A stretch of 64,000 nt of DNA from Zavarzinella sp. Its GTDB lineage: Bacteria > Planctomycetota > Planctomycetia > Gemmatales > Gemmataceae. Positions within the stretch are counted from its first letter, which is position 1. Each line of letters opens with the position of its first letter. The stretch covers positions 1 through 64,000 of the forward strand of contig JAWKTI010000005.1 in NCBI GenBank assembly GCA_041399155.1, given 5' to 3'. The position numbers were made by a program, and so were the translations under genes. This document shows, one piece after another, positions 36,301-44,444 of this stretch. Below the pieces are notes generated by a model. It was not told the origin of the DNA, searched no databases, and saw only the letters and a list, made by a program, of their open reading frames with translations.

Positions 36301-38056
36301 GTGATGATAGTTCCATTTGTCGTACGGGCAGTGTGCTGTTGCCATCTGCATCGCTGGTGCGAGGATTGAAACCACGGCTGCGGCCCAGATAGGTCGTCAG
36401 CGACATGGCACCACCTTCGCGGTAAGGATCAATCGGTGGGTTGGTCACTTCAGCAAAAGTTTGCTGCAGATATTTGAACAGCGAGGGGTGGTGTTTGGAA
36501 AACACGGTCAGCACGCGGTCAAAGCCCATCGAACCCAGAGGTTCTTTTTTCAGCTTTGCCATGTCCTTGACATAGACAGCACGTTCAAAATCCCATCCTG
36601 CTGCCTGCAACAGATGATCCAGTGACCAACTGCGTGCATTCAGCATCGCTTCCACCTGATCGTCGATGTGAGCTGCGAAATCGAAGCCTTCTGGAATGAC
36701 CAGTTCGGCCTGGGTGATATCTGCAACAGAGCCCAGCTCCGCGCGTACTTCTTGAACCACTCGCGACATGGTCTGGTGGTGGTCGAGGCGTTCGCCGGTG
36801 GAGGTATCCAGAGCAATCATCTGGCCTGGCTGCAACTGCCCACTGGCAACGATGGTAGAAGTTTCCACACCAAAGACGCCCGATTCGCTGGAAATGTATA
36901 ACCAGCCTCGACGATCCGCACACCAACGCATGGGGCGCAGACCCATCCGGTCGACTGCACCAATCAACATGGTACCATCGGTGGCCACCAGCCCTGCGGG
37001 GCCATCCCAGGCACAGAGGCTGCCATAAGTACGGCGGCAATACGAGAACAGATCGACAGCATCCTGACCCCAGAATTCCGCTTCCGTATCCCACACTGGT
37101 GGGACGCTGAGCCGCACCGCACGCAGCAAAGACCAGTTGCGGGCAAGGGTTAAGTGTTCTACCCATTCATCCAGACTGGCGGAGTCGCTCATTTCCGGCG
37201 ACAACAGATCCCCACCTGGAATGGGTGGATTCAACCCACGGGAATAGGCATGGACCGCATTGCGGTTGGTGCGGATCGTATTGATCTCACCGTTGTGGCA
37301 CGAATAGCGAAATGGCTGGGCAAGGGACCAGTTCGGGTAAGTATTCGTTGAATACCGACGATGGAAAGTGGCAATACACGTTTCAAAGTTTGGTGCCTGC
37401 AAATCGGGGTAATAATCCACGAATTGCTGGGAAGTCAGCAGCCCTTTGTAACCAATCAATCGAGCCGAAAGACTGACCACATACACTTTGAGTTTCAGAT
37501 CAACCAGTTTTTGTCGCAGAATCAGGCGCTGAGTATATAGCCAGCGCTCCACTTCACTGGGATCAGCCTCACACCGCAGGATTGCCTGCAGCATCATGTG
37601 GGGCTTTGTCTGACGTGCCGTGGGCGACAGTGCATCATCATTGGTGGGAATAATCCGCCAGCCAAGAAAATGAACCGACCCACCTTTTAGTGTTTCTTTT
37701 ACCAGACTGCGGGCCTGGTCGATCTTGTTGGAGTCCTGCTCCATAAAGAAGAACACACCCACGGCCAGGTGGTCGACAGCATTGAGAAACTTGGCCTGGT
37801 CCAGGTGCAGACGTTTCGCCTCCTCGCGGAAAAAAGCCTGCGGGATCTGGCAACTGATGCCAGCACCATCACCGACCTCCCCACAAACACCACCACGATG
37901 CTCCAGCGAAAGCAAACCTGTCAGGGCTTTGGCGATTACTTCGTGGGATGGTTTCCCATCTTTCGAAGCAATACCACCAACGCCACATGCATCTTTACCC
38001 ACCGCATCGGTATACAGAAGCTGTCCCGACCGAACCAACGAAAGGCCATGGTTCAT
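33341..38056 (-). CDS. gltB: glutamate synthase large subunit
   Basis: The enzyme makes glutamate from glutamine and 2-oxoglutarate. The 1571-residue length is normal for the alpha subunit. The N-terminal Ntn amidotransferase follows a short propeptide, with Cys24 in [10 protein letters not shown] the expected nucleophile. The central and FMN-binding regions are present ([54 protein letters not shown]). The iron-sulfur cysteines are seen in [16 protein letters not shown]. The C-terminal glycine-rich GXGXG domain is complete. No gltD small subunit is adjacent. Only the IscA-like lipoprotein gene follows on the same strand. Confidence 0.96.
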   Translation of the reverse strand: [1571 protein letters not shown]

Positions 38057-38569
38057 TTACTGCTAGCCCTTTCTCCCAAGGAGTGAACGTATTCCCAAGA
38101 CAGACAGGGCGTAACGCACCCTGCCTGAACTAGATCAGTTTAGTGGTTATTCGCGGTAACACAAGTGCCTGAGCTTGCCCAGATTGCGAAAACTGCTCAT
38201 CTACCGTCCAATGCACACCAAATGGTGCACAAAGACGGTATGGATTACACCACAAAATGAACATAGTATCATAATAAACCCATGTTCACATATATTAGAC
38301 GCATGACGGGAGAATTCATTCCCTGAATTTTCAAGATTTTAACAAAATTATTTCAGGAGAATCAAATATCGACCTGCAACCATGTGGTTGCCAACGACAT
38401 CCGGGTGGGAAACCAGCAATCGGTTTCGGTTAACTATGCCAATTTCAGAATTCTGGTTAACATAAATGAAACGTGCATGGCCGCACGTGGCACATTAGTT
38501 GTTCACAGAAAGGTGAATTCAGGTGCTGGTAGATTCGATCGATTAGCAGTGAAGACTGGCGGGGTGCTC
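38057..38569. other. divergent promoter region between gltB and the sigma54 regulator
   Basis: The region is about 510 bases, AT-rich in its middle (38260-38360). TGCACACCAAATGGTGCA at about 38214 is a near-palindrome (TGCACCA with TGGTGCA, one bulged A), a possible binding site upstream of gltB. An in-frame extension of the regulator to 38384 exists, but its translation does not resemble the protein family. Confidence 0.35.
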
Positions 38570-40507
38570 ATGGCCAGCGAAACCACGGCGTATCTTGTGG
38601 CTCGCATTAACAAGACCGAGTATGGCGAAGTATACCCTCTGCGACGTGGGGTGGTGTATGGTGTTGGCCGTTCGGTAAAGAATCGGATTATTCTGCCCGA
38701 CGACCAGTGCAGCCGCGACCATGCCGAGTTAAGTTACTACGAAGGCAACTGGTACGTACGAGACCTGGGCAGCACCAACGGCACGCGGGTGAACAATCAA
38801 CTGATCCAAAACGATCATCTCCTGCAGGCCAAAGATCGAGTTCAGTTTGGTATTGTGGAATACCTGTTTGTGGTTGATCCAGCAGATCTGCCACCTGCGG
38901 GTATCAGCATGTCGACGAAACAGTTGGAGGAAAAGTTAGAGGTTACTGGTCAGGCAAAGAAATCAAAGTTTGCCGATCCGGAAGCAGATGAAGAGATTAC
39001 CCAGGCATTTCGGGATGAACATGCCAAACATGCACCAGTGGCGTTGTATCGCCTGGCACTGCAACTGGGTGCCAGCAAAACAATTGAACAACTGAGCGAA
39101 TCGGTATTGAATGTGTTGCTGGACAACATTGATGCTGTGCAGCAGGCCGCAATACTGGAAGTAAAACCCCCACGCGAAACGCGGTTGATCAAGCATCTTT
39201 CGCGCGACAGCAAAACCACCGGGTATTACAAAACTTCCCAGTTGTTCAGTTCGGAAACGATTGATCGACAGGAAGCGATTCTGGCAAACAATATTCTGGA
39301 AAACCCCGGCTACCGCAATCGCGACAGCATCACTGATATGCGGATTGGCAGTGGCATCTGTGCACCGGTGACTGTGGAAGACACCATCGTTGGGTTGATC
39401 CACGTTTACAACAGTAAGGCGGATGCCTTCAGCGAGTACGATTTTCAGATGACCGTGGGTGTTGCGGAAGTGATGGCTGCCGTATGGGGGCAGTTGAAAC
39501 AGCAGGAATTGCTGCGTGCCACGAACACTGCACTGAAAGCTGCATTAAAAGTAGAAAGTGAACTGGTGGGCGGCAGCCACAGTCTCCAGGTGGTGGAAGA
39601 ACAGATTCGCCGAGTTGCCACGACCCACGCCACGGTGCTGGTGCGTGGTGAAAGCGGCAGCGGCAAGGAACTGGTGGCACGGGCAATCCACTATAGCAGC
39701 CCACGTAAAGATGGGCCGTATGTTACTTTGAACTGTGCGGCCATTACCGAATCGTTGCTGGAAAGCGAACTCTTCGGGCACGAAAAAGGCGCCTTTACGG
39801 GTGCCACAGACAAAATGCTGGGTAAGTTTGAAACAGCCCACATGGGAACGATTTTTCTGGATGAAATTGGCGAGATGCCACTATCCATCCAGGCAAAGTT
39901 TTTGCGGGTACTGGAAGGCCACCCTTTTGAACGCGTGGGTGGTAACACACCCATCAAAGTCAATGTTCGCGTGGTTGCAGCAACGAATCGTTCGCTGGAG
40001 CAGGAAGTTCGCAGTGGGAATTTTCGCAAAGACCTGTTCTATCGCCTGCAGGTGGTTGAAATCCGTGTCCCACCGTTACGAGAAAGGCTGGAAGATATTC
40101 CCCTGCTGGCAAACCACTTTCTGAAACGGTTTGTGCGGGAAACAGGTCGACGAATCAATGGCTTTACCCAGGATGCGATTGATAAGCTGATGAACTATAA
40201 CTGGCCGGGTAATATTCGCGAACTACGTAATGTGATTGAGCGTGCCGTGGCGTTGAATGATAAACCAATGCTCGATTCCAGTGATATCTGGCTGACTACC
40301 CTGGAACCCACCAGTTCCGGTGGAGTGCCGATGATTTTTGCTCCGATCTCTCTGAAAGATATGGAACGCCGCCACATCCGGGAAATGCTTCGCTTTACCG
40401 AATGGAACAAATCGAAAGCAGCCGAACTGCTTGGAATTGAACGCTCCACGCTGGATCGAAAAATTGCTTCCTTCAACATTGTGAAGGAAGAATCACGCGG
40501 GGAATAA
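38570..40507 (+). CDS. FHA-GAF-sigma54 AAA+ transcriptional regulator (Fis-type HTH)
   Basis: This enhancer-binding activator of sigma54 RNA polymerase has 645 residues. The ATG at 38570 was preferred because the FHA domain begins soon after and the longer frame from 38384 adds junk-like sequence. Domains in order are: FHA at about 15-100 (YGVGRSVKNRIILPDDQCSR, DLGSTNGTRVN); GAF-like at about 150-310; AAA+ with Walker A GESGSGKE near 360, GAFTGA near 407 (sigma54 contact) and Walker B FLDEIGEMP; and a C-terminal Fis-type helix-turn-helix (KSKAAELLGIERSTLDRKI). The FHA domain suggests control by phosphothreonine, fitting the Ser/Thr kinases common in this group. Targets are unknown. Confidence 0.93.
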   Translation: MASETTAYLVARINKTEYGEVYPLRRGVVYGVGRSVKNRIILPDDQCSRDHAELSYYEGNWYVRDLGSTNGTRVNNQLIQNDHLLQAKDRVQFGIVEYLFVVDPADLPPAGISMSTKQLEEKLEVTGQAKKSKFADPEADEEITQAFRDEHAKHAPVALYRLALQLGASKTIEQLSESVLNVLLDNIDAVQQAAILEVKPPRETRLIKHLSRDSKTTGYYKTSQLFSSETIDRQEAILANNILENPGYRNRDSITDMRIGSGICAPVTVEDTIVGLIHVYNSKADAFSEYDFQMTVGVAEVMAAVWGQLKQQELLRATNTALKAALKVESELVGGSHSLQVVEEQIRRVATTHATVLVRGESGSGKELVARAIHYSSPRKDGPYVTLNCAAITESLLESELFGHEKGAFTGATDKMLGKFETAHMGTIFLDEIGEMPLSIQAKFLRVLEGHPFERVGGNTPIKVNVRVVAATNRSLEQEVRSGNFRKDLFYRLQVVEIRVPPLRERLEDIPLLANHFLKRFVRETGRRINGFTQDAIDKLMNYNWPGNIRELRNVIERAVALNDKPMLDSSDIWLTTLEPTSSGGVPMIFAPISLKDMERRHIREMLRFTEWNKSKAAELLGIERSTLDRKIASFNIVKEESRGE

Positions 40508-40749
40508 TCTCCACTGGATGATCATCGTTGGTCAATTCTGCCCATAAAGTAGGCATCGCCAACATGAAGCAACCACTTCCCTTCCTGCAGCACTGCAACC
40601 CCACTGTGGTAATGCGTGTTACCAAACAGCAGAATCTTGTATTGCCATCCTGGCGACGTGGTGTCCTGGCGGTCAAATTAACAGATTTGGATTGCGGAAA
40701 ATTACTTTTCAATGATCCGTTGAACGAACACAAGTTCGTTGGCAAGGCA

Positions 40750-41475
40750 CTAAATCTTATGGGGGTAATGTTCCATCATGGCGGCTTTCATATCTTTGAC
40801 AGCCTGTACCATGCCCACCAGAGAAGCGCGGGCAATCAGGCTGTGCCCGATATTCAATTCTTCCACATATGGGATTCGAACAATTTTCTGAACGTTTAAG
40901 TAATTCAGGCCGTGCCCCATGTGGACATGCAGGCCCAGTTCGTGGGCCAGCACCGCAGCAGCGTGTAGTTTTTCCCATTCGGCTTGTGGGGTGGTAGCAT
41001 CGGCATATTGGCCTGTGTGAAATTCAACGGCAATCGCACCAACTTCTTTGCTGGCAAGTACTTGTGCTGGATCTGGATTGATAAATAGTGCCACTGGGAT
41101 GCCTGCGTCCATTAATTGTTTAGTTCCAGCCAAAACCGCTGCACGCTGCCCAATGACATCAAGCCCACCTTCCGTGGTCAGTTCCTGGCGTTTTTCCGGT
41201 ACCAGCGTCACCTGGTCGGGGCGGTGCTGCACGGCAATACCCAGCATTTCATCGGTGCAGCCCATTTCCAGGTTCAATCCAGTGGGAATGACCTGACGCA
41301 TCACCAGCAAATCGCGATCCTGAATGTGGCGTCGATCTTCGCGTAAATGAATCGTAATACCATTCGCCCCACCCAGCATGGCCAGCGATGCCGCCACCAC
41401 CGGATCAGGTTCTGCCGCACGTCTGGCCTGACGAATTGTGGCAATATGGTCGACATTCACGCCCAGTCGGATCAT
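40750..41475 (-). CDS. pdxJ: pyridoxine 5'-phosphate synthase
   Basis: PdxJ condenses 1-deoxyxylulose 5-phosphate with 3-amino-2-oxopropyl phosphate in vitamin B6 synthesis. The start at 41475 (MIRLGVNVDHIATIRQAR) is the canonical N-terminus; the frame is open 16 codons further. At 241 residues the length is normal. Motifs include GGANGITIHLREDRRHIQD, LNLEMGCTDEML, QVTLVPEKRQELTTEGGLDV, VALFINPDP, GAIAVEFHTGQYAD and HMGHGLNYLNV. It is convergent with the sigma54 regulator. The 240 bases between them hold only a dispersed repeat (about 40648-40680). Confidence 0.96.
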   Translation of the reverse strand: MIRLGVNVDHIATIRQARRAAEPDPVVAASLAMLGGANGITIHLREDRRHIQDRDLLVMRQVIPTGLNLEMGCTDEMLGIAVQHRPDQVTLVPEKRQELTTEGGLDVIGQRAAVLAGTKQLMDAGIPVALFINPDPAQVLASKEVGAIAVEFHTGQYADATTPQAEWEKLHAAAVLAHELGLHVHMGHGLNYLNVQKIVRIPYVEELNIGHSLIARASLVGMVQAVKDMKAAMMEHYPHKI

Positions 41476-41594
41476 TGAATACTCCAGAAACGAAGCACAA
41501 AACATCGGCTCACAAGAAACCAACCGTGGCTACAAATCATTGCAGCACCCAGTTCAGTGTACTGGAATCGATTGCCAAACAAGTGCCAACAGAC

Positions 41595-42278
41595 TCATTC
41601 AGTACTTTCCAAAGTGGATGGGGGCTCATCATTGCTGACATGGACCACCCCACTACGGTTCGGGTTGGTGGCCAGGGCATGGTTAAACAGGCGGACATGT
41701 TCCCGATATCGGACAAGTTCTCTACTGATTACTTTGTAGAAAATAATCCCCAGCAGGATCAGACAAATCCGTTCGAAGAAGTCCTGCAAAAAGCCCAGTA
41801 GCGGGAATTGCAGAAACATGTTCCACAGTAAATAGTTGAGCACCATCCCACCAATTAACAGGGGAACCATCAATTGGGTGGCACGCCGCATCCGATACCG
41901 TGGGTCGAGGTACATCCGCACAGTGGTGCCTAATTCGCGAAAGAAGTCGAACAACAACCATGGTCGGCGATCGTTGGCGGTGTGAGTTGCGGCAGCAGCG
42001 ACCAGTTCCGCAACGCTGGATATCGGTGCGTGGGCCCGTTGTTCCATTTCGGTTTCACGCCGTTCGCGGATATCCGAAACAACAATTTCCGCAAACTGTG
42101 TCAACGTATCGTGGATTTTCCCCACTTCCTGCTCGAGGTGGGATACCCGCAGGTCAATCGCAACCAATGCTTCATTTTCACGATCTTCCGATGCCCCACT
42201 TTCGGCATGGTCTTCGTGGGTATTTAAAATCGGATTGTCAGACGAGGCGATAACATCTTTGGGAAATGGCGTTGTCAT
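41595..42278 (-). CDS. hypothetical membrane protein with coiled coil
   Basis: The product has 227 residues. An acidic N-terminus is followed by a predicted coiled coil (about 40-80: LVAIDLRVSHLEQEVGKIHD). After residue 130 there are two hydrophobic segments (MVPLLIGGMVLNYLLWNMFL and FFERICLILLGIIFYKVI) and a polar tail. No known domain is recognised. It lies 119 bases upstream of pdxJ on the same strand and is divergent from the dehydrogenase gene. Function is unknown. Confidence 0.75.
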   Translation of the reverse strand: MTTPFPKDVIASSDNPILNTHEDHAESGASEDRENEALVAIDLRVSHLEQEVGKIHDTLTQFAEIVVSDIRERRETEMEQRAHAPISSVAELVAAAATHTANDRRPWLLFDFFRELGTTVRMYLDPRYRMRRATQLMVPLLIGGMVLNYLLWNMFLQFPLLGFLQDFFERICLILLGIIFYKVISRELVRYREHVRLFNHALATNPNRSGVVHVSNDEPPSTLESTE

Positions 42279-42562
42279 GGGGTCACTCCTGTTCCATCGA
42301 TGTTTCCATGGTCAACGAGGTGGAATCTGTCGCTGACCTACCCTCTGTTGTATTATTCGCAGAAATTCTGTGTTCATTGAAAAAAATTTGCAAGAATGGT
42401 GCGATGAGGCAGAAATAATGAGTTTTTGCTCATCATTGTGATGGTAGAGGTCGCAACAGTGGGTAACCTGAAGTGAATCAGCTCGAAATTTTCACCTGAT
42501 TTGGTAAAATTCCATCATACTGGACTGATTCCCTCCAACAATTTTTCAAGCCGAGCAGCACC

Positions 42563-43558
42563 ATGGCCACACCATTTCGCGTTGTGATTACAGACTTTAT
42601 TAAAGACGATCTGGCACCTGAAAAGGAAATTCTGGGCGATCTTGCCACTGTCGAAGCTTTTGATGCGACCAGTGAAGATCAACTGGCTGGGAAAATTGAA
42701 TCCGCCAACGGGATCATGCTTTATCACAGTTTGTCGCTGACGGCACGCACGGTGCAGCACCTGAACGAGTGCAAACTGATCGTTCGCTGTGGGGTGGGGT
42801 ACGACAATGTCGACCATGCACTGGCACGAATTCACAATATTCCAGTTTCCAACGTCCCCGATTATGGCACCGAAGAAGTGGCAGATAGTGCCATCGCCCT
42901 GATGCTCGCCCTGACTCGTGGTGTCAACTATTTTAATGTGGCTAATCGTGATCCTGCCATCAGTTGGAGTTACCTGAACGCTGCCCCACTGCACCGCCTG
43001 CGTGGGCAAACATTTGGAATGCTTGGCTTAGGTCGGATCGGCACAGCCACCGCACTGCGGGCAAAAGCATTTGGTCTGAAGGTCGTTTTTTACGATCCCT
43101 ACACCCAATCGGGCATCGACAAAGCGTTGGGAATCACCCGTGTTCACACATTAGCGGAATTATTGCCACAGAGTAATATTTTGAGCATTCACGCACCGCT
43201 GACACCAGAAACCCACCACATGGTGGGTGCGGCAGAACTGGCAGCGATGCCCAAAGGTTCTTATCTGGTGAACACCGCACGTGGGGCAGTGGTTGACAAT
43301 CAGGCGGTACTCGCTGCCATTACTTCTGGTCATCTGGCAGGTGCGGGACTGGATGTGCTTCCCGTGGAACCACCTGCCAATGACGACCCACTGCTGGTGG
43401 CATGGCGCGATCCCAACCACCCCGCTTACCGGCGAATTATCATTAATCCGCACGCCGCCTTTTATTCGGTACAAGGTTTAATGGACATGCGCACCAAGGG
43501 TGCATTTGCCATCCGCTGTGCACTATTGGGACAACCGATCCCTAACGTAGTGAACTAA
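42563..43558 (+). CDS. D-isomer-specific 2-hydroxyacid dehydrogenase (CtBP-like)
   Basis: This NAD-dependent dehydrogenase has 331 residues. The Rossmann motif is MLGLGRIGTATALRAKAFGL, followed by VVFYDPY as the NAD-ribose-binding end. The catalytic Arg lies in NTARGAVVDNQAV, the Glu in DVLPVEPP, and a His near NPHAAFYS. The N-terminal substrate domain has RCGVGYDNVDHALA and YGTEEVADSAIALML, the version seen in C-terminal-binding-protein-like members and phosphoglycerate dehydrogenase relatives. The exact substrate is not determinable. It stands alone, about 145 bases before the response regulator. Confidence 0.9.
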   Translation: MATPFRVVITDFIKDDLAPEKEILGDLATVEAFDATSEDQLAGKIESANGIMLYHSLSLTARTVQHLNECKLIVRCGVGYDNVDHALARIHNIPVSNVPDYGTEEVADSAIALMLALTRGVNYFNVANRDPAISWSYLNAAPLHRLRGQTFGMLGLGRIGTATALRAKAFGLKVVFYDPYTQSGIDKALGITRVHTLAELLPQSNILSIHAPLTPETHHMVGAAELAAMPKGSYLVNTARGAVVDNQAVLAAITSGHLAGAGLDVLPVEPPANDDPLLVAWRDPNHPAYRRIIINPHAAFYSVQGLMDMRTKGAFAIRCALLGQPIPNVVN

Positions 43559-43703
43559 TTTTCCAGCAAAATTCAGATTTGGCATGAAATTCATGACCCT
43601 TTCGTACTTTCTGAAGAAAACTCATTAAAATTCTGAACAAATCTGCACATTTTTTGAATCTTTTTCATTTTCTTTTCATTCTCATGAGTTAGGATCAAAA
43701 CTA

Positions 43704-44444
43704 ATGAGTTTACGAGGACAACCCGTGCGTGTACTACTAGTCGAAGATAATCGCCACCTGCTGCGTGCGTTGCAACAGGGTTTAGAAGAAGAAGGATTTG
43801 CTGTTGATGTGTCTTCCGATGGCACTGATGCAGACCAGAAAGCACGTGCTAATGCCTACGATGTCGTGGTGTTAGATGTGATGCTGCCTGGCAAAGACGG
43901 GCTGACCCTGTTGAAAGGCTGGCGGAGCGTGGGGGTCACTTCACCGGTGATTATGCTCACCGCACGTGGCACACTGAACGATAAAGTGGTTGGTCTGGAT
44001 GCTGGTGCAGATGATTACGTGACCAAACCATTCGAACTGGAAGAATTACTGGCACGAATCCGGGCCCTGATCCGCCGTGGCCACCACGTCAAGGATCCGG
44101 TGGTAAAAATCTATGATCTGGTGCTGGATACTTCCGCACGTACTGCCGTTCGAGCAGGAAAATCGATCCACCTGACACCCAAAGAATACGCACTCCTGGA
44201 ATTTCTGGCATTCCACCGTGGCAAAGTGGTCAGCCGCACAATGATCTGGGATCATTTGTGGGATGAGCACGATGAAAACACCTCCAACGTGGTCGATGTA
44301 TACCTCCGCTATCTGCGGAACAAAATCGATCGTACCTTTACCCCGCCTCTGATTCTGACTCGGTGGGGTGAAGGCTATATGTTGCGAGACGAAGAGATGG
44401 TTCCAGCTGCGGATCTCGTCGCGGAGTCTGCGGAGCCAGAATAA
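43704..44444 (+). CDS. OmpR/PhoB-type response regulator
   Basis: The product has 246 residues. The receiver domain begins VRVLLVEDNRHLL, with phospho-acceptor Asp58 in VVLDVMLPGKDG and the conserved Lys in TKPFELEEL. The C-terminal winged helix is of the OmpR class (SIHLTPKEYALLEFLAFHRG; VDVYLRYLRNKID; WGEGYML). The stop overlaps the start of the histidine kinase (TAATG), showing translational coupling. An AT-rich leader with TTTTCATTCTCATGAG precedes it. The signal and regulon are unknown. Confidence 0.95.
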   Translation: MSLRGQPVRVLLVEDNRHLLRALQQGLEEEGFAVDVSSDGTDADQKARANAYDVVVLDVMLPGKDGLTLLKGWRSVGVTSPVIMLTARGTLNDKVVGLDAGADDYVTKPFELEELLARIRALIRRGHHVKDPVVKIYDLVLDTSARTAVRAGKSIHLTPKEYALLEFLAFHRGKVVSRTMIWDHLWDEHDENTSNVVDVYLRYLRNKIDRTFTPPLILTRWGEGYMLRDEEMVPAADLVAESAEPE